Assembly: GCA_955652845.1 (NCBI GenBank)
Contig: CATPBY010000421.1
Span: forward strand, 1 to 6,555
DNA: 6,555 bases
Reading direction: 5' to 3'
Source of the DNA: an uncultured Terriglobales bacterium
GTDB lineage: Bacteria; Acidobacteriota; Terriglobia; Terriglobales; Acidobacteriaceae
Position numbers and translations under genes: made by a program. The notes under the pieces were generated by a model, which saw only the letters and a list, made by a program, of their open reading frames with translations, searched no databases and was not told the origin of the DNA. Below are positions 1-5,827 of this stretch, in pieces (positions within the stretch are counted from its first letter, which is position 1; each line of letters opens with the position of its first letter).

Positions 1-34
1 GTAGATATGCGGCTAATCAGCTCTGCTCCGTCGA

Positions 35-955
35 TCACGAATTCTTTCTCTTTCTCTTTGGATATGCTACCGAAACCAGTCCAGAAATAAGTAAGACCAT
101 CGCGACAACCGCCAATGTAATGCTGGTTGAAAACTGATAGTAGTGCGATAGCAGCATCTTGAGGCCAACGAAGATCAAGATCACAGAAAGCCCGTAGTGC
201 AGATACTCGAACATTTCCATGATGCCGGCCAATGCGAAGTACATTGATCGCAGGCCTAAAATTGCGAACACGTTCGAGGTGTACACGATGAAAGCATTGA
301 GCGTAATTGCCAGTACAGCTGGAATGGAATCAACCGCAAACAACACATCCGTGGTCTCGACAACTAACAGAACTACAAACAGCGGAGTCGCGTATAGGGC
401 GTCGCGCCGCACGAAGAAGCGGCTTCCTGCGTAATCTTCGGTGATCGGAATCCAGCGGCGGAAAAGACGTAAGACGGGATTCTTTTCCGGCTGAACTTCC
501 ATGCTTTCCTGACGCAGAAGCCGGGCACCGCCGTATATAAGCAATGCGCCGAAAACATAACTCACCCAATGAAACTGCCGGATGAGATTTACACCAGCCA
601 AAATGAACAGACCGCGCATGAGAAGTGCGCCCAGGATGCCCCAGAACAAAACCTGGCGCTGGTAACCTGCAGGTACGCGGAAGTAGCGAAAGATCAAGAG
701 AAACACGAACAGATTGTCCACACTCAGGGAAAGTTCAATCACGTAGCTGGTGACGAACTCAAGGCTGGCTGCGCGTCCGTGCCAGTAATAGACCAGAATG
801 GCAAATGCCGCCGCCAGGGTAATCCATGCAACGCTCCAGCCCACCGCTCCTGGAAGCCCCATAGGACGGTTGGAACGGTGCAAAACCCACAAGTCGAGCG
901 CCAGCACGGCAAGAACAAAGAGGTTGAATACGATCCAGAAGAAGAGTGGGTTCAA
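35..955 (-). CDS. TerC/Alx-family integral membrane protein, probable metal-ion (Mn) transporter
   Basis: This 306-residue, highly hydrophobic protein has about nine predicted membrane segments (roughly 4-26, 41-58, 72-92, 104-124, 129-146, 189-212, 220-241, 252-270 and 276-297). It carries the two acidic membrane motifs of the TerC family: ELSLSVDN (residues 74-81) and ETTDVLFAVDSIPA (200-213). Asp80, Asn81, Asp203 and Asp209 are the likely metal-site residues. Length and motifs fit the Alx-type branch, whose studied members export manganese; other TerC proteins are linked to tellurite resistance or to metal loading of secreted proteins. The substrate is therefore inferred. The C-terminus is a short basic tail (KRKRK). 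The start is a TTG at 955-953: the codon just upstream in frame is a stop (TGA), and the next Met is residue 32, inside the conserved region. No Shine-Dalgarno sequence is visible. It lies 95 bases downstream of the tat operon on the same strand. Confidence 0.9.
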   Translation of the reverse strand: MNPLFFWIVFNLFVLAVLALDLWVLHRSNRPMGLPGAVGWSVAWITLAAAFAILVYYWHGRAASLEFVTSYVIELSLSVDNLFVFLLIFRYFRVPAGYQRQVLFWGILGALLMRGLFILAGVNLIRQFHWVSYVFGALLIYGGARLLRQESMEVQPEKNPVLRLFRRWIPITEDYAGSRFFVRRDALYATPLFVVLLVVETTDVLFAVDSIPAVLAITLNAFIVYTSNVFAILGLRSMYFALAGIMEMFEYLHYGLSVILIFVGLKMLLSHYYQFSTSITLAVVAMVLLISGLVSVAYPKRKRKNS

Positions 956-963
956 TCAAAAGA

Positions 964-992
964 ATTAGAAATGAAACCCCACAAAAGAGCAA
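964..992 (-). promoter_or_regulatory. Candidate promoter of the TerC/Alx gene
   Basis: On the minus strand, TTGCTC (992-987) and TCTAAT (969-964) are separated by 17 bases. The -10 matches the sigma70 consensus at five of six positions; the -35 matches only in TTG. Transcription would begin near 957, one or two bases before the TTG start at 955, which implies a leaderless or nearly leaderless mRNA. This is a consensus match only. Confidence 0.4.
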
Positions 993-1011
993 AGAACCGC
1001 CCTCGGACGTG

Positions 1012-1032
1012 AGACCCTCGGGGGCAAGGTCT
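1012..1032 (-). terminator. Hairpin after the tat operon, weak or factor-assisted terminator candidate
   Basis: In minus-strand RNA the arms AGACCUU and AGGGUCU pair over 7 bp with one G-U, closing a 7-base C-rich loop. On the plus strand the wobble pair becomes a C-A mismatch, so the structure favours minus-strand RNA. It sits about 19 bases after the stop of the M28 gene. No U-tract follows (the next bases are CACG), so it is not a standard intrinsic terminator. It could instead protect the 3' end or act with Rho. Confidence 0.3.
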
Positions 1033-1050
1033 GGGGCCCAACCGGTGTGT

Positions 1051-2109
1051 TCATTTTTGATCGAGCAATCTGACAGTTTCGAGGAGGACGCTGCCCACGA
1101 TTTGAAGACTCTTCGGGTTGAGTTTATCGACAGTGTCTTGTGGCGTATGCCAGAATACGTTCCCGTAGCCGTAATCAAAATCAATCAGATCGGCGCACGG
1201 CACCCCGACGCGCATTAAAGGGGTAAAGTCATCGTTCATGTCCAAAGTGCGGGCGAAAAAATGGGATTGGTATCCGAGCCGCGTGGCTGCCTGCAGGACC
1301 AGATCCTCGAGCCATGGGGTGGCATTGTGGACGCGGTCGACATTGAGATCGGCGTCCCCAATCATATCGGCCAGCAGAAAGGCTTTGATCTTTTTGATGG
1401 TGCCGTCTTTTTGCCATAATTCGGCCAGATGGCGCGTGCCATAAACGCTGTCGGTTTCGGTCCAGCGCAGCACCGCTTCTTCTCCGTCTGTCCATACCAG
1501 CCAGACACTGTAACCGTCGCGCTTGTTTCCCCGGAGTTGGTCGGCCAATTCGAGCAGAAGCGCCGTCGAAGAACCGCTGTCATTGGCTCCCAGGTACGCA
1601 GTATTGCGCAACGGATAGTTGGTATCGTAGTGGCCAGCGATTACGATAACGCCGTCACGGGCGCCTGGAAATTTGGCAATGATGTTTCGCACCGGCAACT
1701 TCCCTTCCGGGGTATCAGCAACAAAAAAGTCGTCCTCGACCAGAGCGCCTTTCAGGTGGGAATAGATATAGTCCTCTAATTGTTTGTGGTTGGCGCTTCC
1801 TATAGGACGCGGACCAAATCCCACTACTTCTTTGAGATACTGCATGGCGCGGGCGGAATTGATGGAAGGCGGTGGAGCGGAGTCGGCGGATGCGTAGGTT
1901 GCAGGAGCAAAACCTGCTGATACTGATTTCGATGCTTCCGCCGTTTTCTGCTGGGCGCATGCAGCAAACGTCAGCACTGAGAGCAGGGTTGTCAGCAGGG
2001 CAGCTGGGAGCTGAAACTTCGCAGACGAGCTGCGCTCGACCCGAGGGGCGCGGACACCTGTCTCCACATGGACTGCGTGATCTGTTACCGCGTCTTCCAC
2101 CGCGCTCAT
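1051..2109 (-). CDS. M28-family, glutaminyl-peptide cyclotransferase-like exported protein
   Basis: This 352-residue protein has a long polar N-region (1-33), a hydrophobic segment (34-50), a possible lipobox ending at Cys51 (LTFAAC), a low-complexity Ala/Ser linker to about 83, and an M28 fold from about 85 to 350. The details resemble animal-type glutaminyl cyclase: HYDT (160-163), NDSGS (176-180), DGEEAVLRW (208-216) followed by DSVYGTRHLAE (220-230), ADMIG (247-251), NDD (292-294) and WHTPQDT (320-326). By homology, Asp177, Glu211 and His321 would bind zinc, and Glu210, Asp248 and an Asp at 293/294 would be catalytic. The expected reaction converts N-terminal Gln (or Glu) of exported proteins to pyroglutamate; an M28 aminopeptidase remains possible. 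The start at 2109 is chosen because its ATG overlaps the tatC stop (ATGA). There is no clear Shine-Dalgarno sequence, so translation probably depends on tatC. The N-region has no twin-arginine motif, which suggests Sec export. Confidence 0.8.
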   Translation of the reverse strand: MSAVEDAVTDHAVHVETGVRAPRVERSSSAKFQLPAALLTTLLSVLTFAACAQQKTAEASKSVSAGFAPATYASADSAPPPSINSARAMQYLKEVVGFGPRPIGSANHKQLEDYIYSHLKGALVEDDFFVADTPEGKLPVRNIIAKFPGARDGVIVIAGHYDTNYPLRNTAYLGANDSGSSTALLLELADQLRGNKRDGYSVWLVWTDGEEAVLRWTETDSVYGTRHLAELWQKDGTIKKIKAFLLADMIGDADLNVDRVHNATPWLEDLVLQAATRLGYQSHFFARTLDMNDDFTPLMRVGVPCADLIDFDYGYGNVFWHTPQDTVDKLNPKSLQIVGSVLLETVRLLDQK

Positions 2110-2909
2110 GAGCTTCGGCGCGCCGCCCGCGCTCGACGCTGCGCTGGATGCACCAGCCACGCAATCCCGATACTGACCACGTACAGCGCAACCATGGGCG
2201 CGGCGAAGATACACATGTTCAGGATGTCCGTGGTAGGAGTGATGATCGCAGCAATAATGAAGATCACTAAAATTGAATAGCGAAGATTGCGCCACATCCA
2301 GCCGGCGGTAACGATCCCCATCAGAGACAGAAAGAAAACCAGAATCGGCAGCTCGAAAATCACGCCCATCCCAATGATGATCGTCAGGAACAGATCTGTG
2401 TATTCGCCGATTGTGATCATGGGCTGGAATTGCTTGCCATAATCGATCAGGAAATTGAGCGCTGCGGGATACACCAGTTTGTAGCCGAACCACCCTCCGG
2501 CAAGAAAAAGGAAGACGGTCGAAAACATGAATGGAAAAACGTAGCGCTTCTCATGGCGGTAAAGGCCTGGGGAAATGAACAGCCACACCTGGTAAAGGAC
2601 AAAGGGAGAGGTCAGAAATAAGCCTGCCAGGAAGGCAATCTTCAAGTAAAGATTGAAGGGCTCGGTGGGATTCAGGTAAACCAGCTTTTCCGGCATTCCG
2701 TTGCGGTGCAGCGCCTCCATAATCGGGCGCTGCATGAAACCAAAGATGAATTCGGCATATTTCCAGCAGGCGAAAAAACCCACCGTCACTGCCAGAATCG
2801 AATAAATAAGGCGCTTGCGAAGTTCCTCGAGGTGTTCGAGGAAGCCCATGGCCGGCATGGCCTCCTGGGGCGGTTCGCTAGGCGGTGCTTCATCCAAAAT
2901 TTCAGGCAT
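2106..2909 (-). CDS. tatC: Sec-independent protein translocase TatC
   Basis: TatC is the polytopic core receptor of the twin-arginine translocase; it recognises RR signal peptides and recruits TatA to move folded proteins across the inner membrane. The 267-residue protein has six membrane segments (about 35-55, 87-110, 125-150, 172-198, 211-226, 231-252). Family signatures include the cytoplasmic N-terminal FLEHLEELRKRL (23-34), PFVLYQVWLFISPGLY (102-117), FELP (185-188) and TPTTDILNM (224-232). Glu29, Phe111 and Glu120 align with the E. coli signal-peptide-binding residues Glu15, Phe94 and Glu103. The first 20 residues are an acidic, proline-rich extension and the C-terminus is a short Arg-rich tail. 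Its ATG lies inside the end of the upstream tatA-like gene (8-base overlap), with AAGG six bases ahead of it, and its TGA overlaps the ATG of the M28 gene. Confidence 0.97.
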   Translation of the reverse strand: MPEILDEAPPSEPPQEAMPAMGFLEHLEELRKRLIYSILAVTVGFFACWKYAEFIFGFMQRPIMEALHRNGMPEKLVYLNPTEPFNLYLKIAFLAGLFLTSPFVLYQVWLFISPGLYRHEKRYVFPFMFSTVFLFLAGGWFGYKLVYPAALNFLIDYGKQFQPMITIGEYTDLFLTIIIGMGVIFELPILVFFLSLMGIVTAGWMWRNLRYSILVIFIIAAIITPTTDILNMCIFAAPMVALYVVSIGIAWLVHPAQRRARAARRSS

Positions 2910-3204
2910 CGGGCGCCTTGGGGAGCGGAGCCAGTTCGGATCCGTTCTCAGACTCGGAGCGGCGGCTTTCCACCGCTACTGCGCCCATTGGCGGAGTCGC
3001 CGGTGGCAGGATGGTCTGGCGAGGCTTCTCAACTTCCAGCTGATTGATTTCGGCTTCAATCTGAGCCTTGAATTCATTGGAAGCGCGTTTGAATTCATTG
3101 AGCGCCCGCCCGATCTGGCGTCCAATTTCCGGCAACTTCTTAGGCCCGAAGATGATCAAGGCCAGCAGGAAAATGAAGACCATCTCGGAGAAGCCAAAGT
3201 TCAT
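2902..3204 (-). CDS. tatA: Twin-arginine translocase TatA/TatB-family subunit
   Basis: This small subunit forms or assembles the Tat pore with TatC. It is 100 residues long: a single short membrane helix (about 5-19), the FGPKKLPEIGRQIG hinge (19-32), an amphipathic helix rich in Lys/Glu (about 23-58) and a disordered Pro/Ser/Glu tail. Glu7 in GFSEM is more TatB-like than the Gln found in E. coli TatA, while the FGPKKLPE hinge is TatA-like. It is the only such subunit in the window and may serve both roles. The start at 3204 puts the helix at the normal distance from the N-terminus. An in-frame TTG at 3240 would add 12 residues and is less likely. It is the first gene of the tatA-tatC-M28 operon. 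Its best AAGG is 15 bases away, too far to serve this ATG directly. Confidence 0.93.
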   Translation of the reverse strand: MNFGFSEMVFIFLLALIIFGPKKLPEIGRQIGRALNEFKRASNEFKAQIEAEINQLEVEKPRQTILPPATPPMGAVAVESRRSESENGSELAPLPKAPDA

Positions 3205-3223
3205 GGGTTCATGATACTGCCTT
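3201..3223 (-). promoter_or_regulatory. Translation start region of tatA: AAGG and a three-codon reading frame
   Basis: On the minus strand AAGG (3223-3220) stands 7 bases before an ATG at 3212-3210. That ATG opens the reading frame ATG AAC CCA TGA (Met-Asn-Pro-stop). Its TGA (3203-3201) overlaps the tatA ATG (3204-3202) as ATGA. The tatA start itself has no well-placed Shine-Dalgarno sequence, so reinitiation is possible. The same bases also contain TATCAT (3216-3211), a passable -10 that would instead give a leaderless tatA mRNA; no matching -35 is seen. Confidence 0.35.
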
Positions 3224-3392
3224 GGACAAGTTCGCAGCAACGCGGCCCGCCGATACTCAGGGCTTCAACATTTCCGGCGTGTTCGAGCTTTCTACGCACC
3301 CAACCTGGCGGCTGGCGCATCTTAAACAACAGCGCCAACGACGATCGGGTCGGATAACCCGGCTGGTTACTTTGGGTTCCCGGATCCAGCAC

Positions 3393-3420
3393 TTTGCCCC
3401 GATTGTCGCCATGCTATACT
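3393..3420 (+). promoter_or_regulatory. Extended -10 promoter of the S41 protease gene
   Basis: TATACT (3415-3420) is preceded by TGC (3412-3414), giving an extended -10 element. A weak -35, TTTGCC (3393-3398), lies 16 bases upstream. Transcription would start near 3427, leaving a leader of about 49 bases that ends in AAGGA (3463-3467), 8 bases before the ATG at 3476. The remainder of the divergent intergenic region (3205-3392) contains no gene or convincing promoter that I can recognise. Confidence 0.6.
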
Positions 3421-3475
3421 GCGCTTTGACGCGGCATTTGGGGCATTTCAACGTTCCAGCCGAAGGAAACTAAAG

Positions 3476-5074
3476 ATGGCTCGTAGTTCTCGTCGCACCC
3501 TCTTTCTCGTGGTCCTGACCCTTGTGGGTTGTGGCTTCCTGGGCATGGTTTTCGGACAGAAGATCACCCCTGCGGCGGCCCCCGGCAGCGATTCCGATGT
3601 GCGCACCAGCCTGCGCCAGTTCGCTACGGTCTATAACGTGGTGGAGGAGAACTACGCCGAGCCGGTTAATGCGGACAAGGCGATCTATACCGGCGCAATT
3701 CCGGGAATGCTGCATGTGCTTGATCCGCACTCCAATTTCTTCGATCCCAAAGCTTATTCTCTGCTGCGCGAAGATCAGCGCGGCAAATATTACGGCGTAG
3801 GGATGACGGTTGGTCCGCGGAATAACAAAGTCATCGTTATTGCGCCGTTCGTGGGCACTCCGGCGTACCGCGCCGGCATTCGTCCGGGCGACATCATTGT
3901 TGCCGTCGATGGCAAGCCCACCGACAATATGAGTACGGGTGATGTCGCCGATCTGCTCAAGGGCCCAAAAGGTACGACTGTCCACATCACGATCCTGCGC
4001 GAGGGTACGGAGAAGCCGTTGGACTTCGCCGTGGTACGTGACGAGATTCCGCGCTACAGCGTTGATTTACATTTCATGATTCGCCCGGGCGTGGGCTATA
4101 TGCATGTCTCGGGTTTCAACGAAACCACCGAGCATGAGGTTGCGGACGCGCTCGACGAAATGGGCGACCTCAAGGGGCTGATCCTCGATCTGCGGCAGAA
4201 CCCCGGCGGCCTGCTTAATGAAGGCGTGGGCGTGGCTGATAAGTTTCTGCGTAAGGGGCAATTGATTGTTTCCCACCACGGACGCTCATCTCCGGAGAAG
4301 CGATACACCGCAAGCCACGGCAATGGCGGCCGGGACTATCCGCTGGTAGTGCTGGTCAACCGGGGCACGGCCTCGGCGGCGGAGATCGTCGCTGGCGCGA
4401 TTCAGGATCATGATCGCGGATTGATTGCAGGCGAAACCACCTTCGGCAAGGGCCTGGTGCAAACGGTTTATCCCCTTTCTGAAAACACCGGATTGGCGCT
4501 GACCACCGCCAAGTACTACACGCCCAGTGGCCGCCTGATTCAGCGGGACTACTCGAACGTTTCCCTGTATGACTATTATTTTAACCGCGAGCCTGAGGAT
4601 ACCAATGCCAGCCACGAAGTGAAGCTGACTGACAGCGGGCGGACCGTCTACGGCGGTGGCGGCATTACTCCTGACGTCAAAATCGCGCAGATCAAGAGCA
4701 ACCACTTCCAGGATTCGCTGCTCCAGCATTACGCATTGTTCAATTTCGCCAAGCGCTTCATCGTGACCCACCATCCCAGCAAGAGCTTTGAGGTCGATGA
4801 TATCGTGCTGCAGGACTTCCGGAAATTTCTGGATGAAGAGAAGATTCCCTACACCGAAGCGGACCTGATGGAGAACAACGAGTGGATTCATTCCGCCATC
4901 AAGAGTGAAATCTTCGTGGATGCCTTTGGTCAGGAGGAAGGCCTGAAAGTTCGCGCTGAAACCGACCCGGAAGTGGTTAAGGCGCTTGATCTTCTGCCAC
5001 AGGCCAAGGCGCTGGCGGACAACGCCCGCAAAGTGGTTGCCGAGCGTACCAGTTCCCGCTCTTTAACCCAGTAA
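3476..5074 (+). CDS. ctpA: S41 family carboxyl-terminal processing protease (CtpA/Prc type)
   Basis: This 532-residue periplasmic serine protease would cleave near C-termini of exported proteins, contributing to envelope protein maturation or turnover. It has an N-terminal hydrophobic segment (8-27), a helical region carrying LDPHSNFFDP (82-91), a PDZ domain (about 105-190, including YYGVGMTV and GIRPGDIIVAVDGKP) and the S41 core (about 200-405, including DLRQNPGG at 238-245). The Ser-Lys dyad is Ser300 in GTASAAEI and Lys325 in FGKGLVQ, with Gln329 as the usual helper. Residues from about 410 to 532 form a charged C-terminal extension beyond the core. The N-terminus contains SRRTLF (5-10), resembling a twin-arginine motif, and LVGC (16-19), resembling a lipobox; continued hydrophobicity after Cys19 argues for a plain signal anchor. 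The start is well supported by AAGGA at 8-base spacing. It is transcribed alone, between its own promoter and terminator. Confidence 0.95.
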   Translation: MARSSRRTLFLVVLTLVGCGFLGMVFGQKITPAAAPGSDSDVRTSLRQFATVYNVVEENYAEPVNADKAIYTGAIPGMLHVLDPHSNFFDPKAYSLLREDQRGKYYGVGMTVGPRNNKVIVIAPFVGTPAYRAGIRPGDIIVAVDGKPTDNMSTGDVADLLKGPKGTTVHITILREGTEKPLDFAVVRDEIPRYSVDLHFMIRPGVGYMHVSGFNETTEHEVADALDEMGDLKGLILDLRQNPGGLLNEGVGVADKFLRKGQLIVSHHGRSSPEKRYTASHGNGGRDYPLVVLVNRGTASAAEIVAGAIQDHDRGLIAGETTFGKGLVQTVYPLSENTGLALTTAKYYTPSGRLIQRDYSNVSLYDYYFNREPEDTNASHEVKLTDSGRTVYGGGGITPDVKIAQIKSNHFQDSLLQHYALFNFAKRFIVTHHPSKSFEVDDIVLQDFRKFLDEEKIPYTEADLMENNEWIHSAIKSEIFVDAFGQEEGLKVRAETDPEVVKALDLLPQAKALADNARKVVAERTSSRSLTQ

Positions 5075-5092
5075 TTGGCCGGTGAAATCCTG

Positions 5093-5126
5093 AAAAGGCC
5101 CGATGAAATCGGGTCTTTTTCTCTTT
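5093..5126 (+). terminator. Intrinsic terminator of the S41 protease gene
   Basis: AAAAGGCCCGAU (5093-5104) pairs with AUCGGGUCUUUU (5108-5119) around a GAA loop. The result is a 12 bp stem with one G-U, running into T5116-5120 and CTCTTT. It begins 18 bases after the protease stop codon, so the pilus genes downstream need their own promoter. Confidence 0.9.
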
Positions 5127-5135
5127 ACCGTGACG

Positions 5136-5164
5136 TTGACTTGCCCTTGCAAGTGTGTGAAAAT
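5136..5164 (+). promoter_or_regulatory. Candidate promoter of the Tad pilus gene cluster
   Basis: TTGACT (5136-5141, five of six consensus positions) is followed after 17 bases by GAAAAT (5159-5164, four of six). The -10 is preceded by TGT (5156-5158), an extended -10 feature. Predicted transcription start is near 5171, just past the terminator of the preceding gene. The spacer holds an inverted repeat, ACTTG (5139-5143) and CAAGT (5150-5154), that could be an operator or chance. Confidence 0.6.
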
Positions 5165-5170
5165 CCGCGC

Positions 5171-5293
5171 AGAATCAGCTCTTGAGGCGGACTGGTGGTT
5201 GCGCCGCCTGGCGGAGCTCAGAATGCCAACGTCTCTGCTCGATTTCCGGCATCATCCTGTTGGCGTTGCTTCCTCTCTCATGTTCTGGAGCAC
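5171..5293 (+). promoter_or_regulatory. Structured 5' leader of the Tad pilus cluster
   Basis: Two hairpins can be drawn by hand in the predicted leader RNA. The first, 5177-5218, has a 5 bp stem (AGCUC with GAGCU), a 3x4 internal loop, a 6 bp stem (AGGCGG with CCGCCU) and a 13-base loop. The second, 5222-5267, pairs AAUGCCAACG with UGUUGGCGUU over 10 bp (two G-U) around a 26-base loop. A pyrimidine-rich single-stranded stretch (about 5269-5280) then leads to the start region. I recognise no known riboswitch class. Reading frames crossing this segment look non-coding. Confidence 0.4.
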
Positions 5294-5827
5294 ATGCTAA
5301 GGCAAGGAGTGTGGATGCTGGCTGCCGCTTTTGCTGCCGCTGCTGGATGGTCGGACTGGCGCTCGCGCCGCATCCCCAATTGGCTGACGGTATCCGGCCT
5401 CTTGCTTGGAATTGCCGCCAACGCCGTTGCCGGGGGTTGGGCAGGAATCAGAGAATCCTTGCTGGGCGCGGGTTTAGGGCTCATAATCCTGTTTCCCTTT
5501 GTTATGCTCAGAAGCCTGGGCGCGGGCGATTGGAAGCTGATCGGGGCTCTGGGAGCCTTTCTGGGCCCAGGACATCTGGTGACGGTTCTGGTGGGCGCGA
5601 TCCTGGTCGCGGGGTTTATGGCGCTGGTGCTTATCATCTGGAAAAAGCGCGTGGGACAAACGTTGCGCAATATCGGGAAAATGCTGGGGGCTTTCTTTAC
5701 GTTGCATTTGCCTGGACCAGAGCTGACGCTGGAAAATCCGGAAGCTCTAAAAATACCCTTTGGAGTCGCGGTGGCCGTGACGGTGGTGGTGTACAGCGCC
5801 AGGCAGGCGTGGGGAGTCTGGCAATGA
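5294..5827 (+). CDS. tadV: Tad-type prepilin peptidase (A24 family, TadV/CpaA-like)
   Basis: This inner-membrane aspartic protease would cleave the leader of Flp pilin and TadE/TadF-type pseudopilins. The 177-residue protein lacks the N-terminal methylase domain of PilD, as expected for TadV/CpaA. Catalytic aspartates are Asp21 in DWRSRRIPNW (cytoplasmic end of the first membrane segment) and Asp79 in GAGDWKLIGALG. A late IPFGVAVAV segment (about 153-161) matches the conserved last helix of the family. Start choice is ambiguous. ATG 5294 gives a normal-length first helix but has GGAG only 3 bases ahead. ATG 5315 has AAGGAG (5304-5309) at an ideal 5 bases but leaves only 13 residues before the first Asp. 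I prefer 5294 on topology and consider 5315 (170 residues) nearly as likely. Its TGA overlaps the next ATG (ATGA, 5824-5827). Confidence 0.88.
   Translation: MLRQGVWMLAAAFAAAAGWSDWRSRRIPNWLTVSGLLLGIAANAVAGGWAGIRESLLGAGLGLIILFPFVMLRSLGAGDWKLIGALGAFLGPGHLVTVLVGAILVAGFMALVLIIWKKRVGQTLRNIGKMLGAFFTLHLPGPELTLENPEALKIPFGVAVAVTVVVYSARQAWGVWQ

Noticed and set aside
569..1012. 147-residue plus-strand open frame opposite the TerC gene
   Set aside because: Antisense shadow of a clear membrane protein gene; polar, low-complexity translation without a domain.
956..1050. A yybP-ykoY manganese riboswitch upstream of the TerC/Alx gene, common for this family
   Set aside because: The 95-base gap is too short once the hairpin and promoter are counted, and I cannot find the conserved core elements of that riboswitch. 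A covariance-model search would settle it.
2110..2493. In-frame extension of the M28 open reading frame by 128 codons upstream of ATG 2109
   Set aside because: It lies entirely within tatC on the same strand in another frame, and its translation has no signal or domain character. The ATGA overlap marks the real start.
3361..3395. tRNA T-arm-like stretch (GGGTTCCCGGATCC)
   Set aside because: No acceptor, D or anticodon arms can be drawn around it; it is just a GGATCC-containing palindrome.
3257..3451. Small minus-strand frame with two CxxC pairs, resembling a zinc ribbon at first glance
   Set aside because: It starts at TTG without a ribosome binding site, overlaps the promoter of the divergent protease, and the rest of the translation matches no zinc-ribbon family I know.
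3470..3985. 171-residue minus-strand open frame opposite the start of the S41 protease
   Set aside because: Antisense shadow covering the signal and PDZ coding region; no independent support.
4286..4891. 201-residue minus-strand open frame opposite the S41 protease
   Set aside because: Antisense shadow of a gene with intact catalytic motifs; no recognisable protein features.
5103..5300. 65-residue plus-strand frame after the protease gene
   Set aside because: Its start sits inside the terminator stem and upstream of the next promoter, with no ribosome binding site.
5182..5823. Long open frame continuous with TadE upstream of its ATG
   Set aside because: It overlaps the prepilin peptidase gene in a different frame; the peptidase has family motifs and the extension has none.
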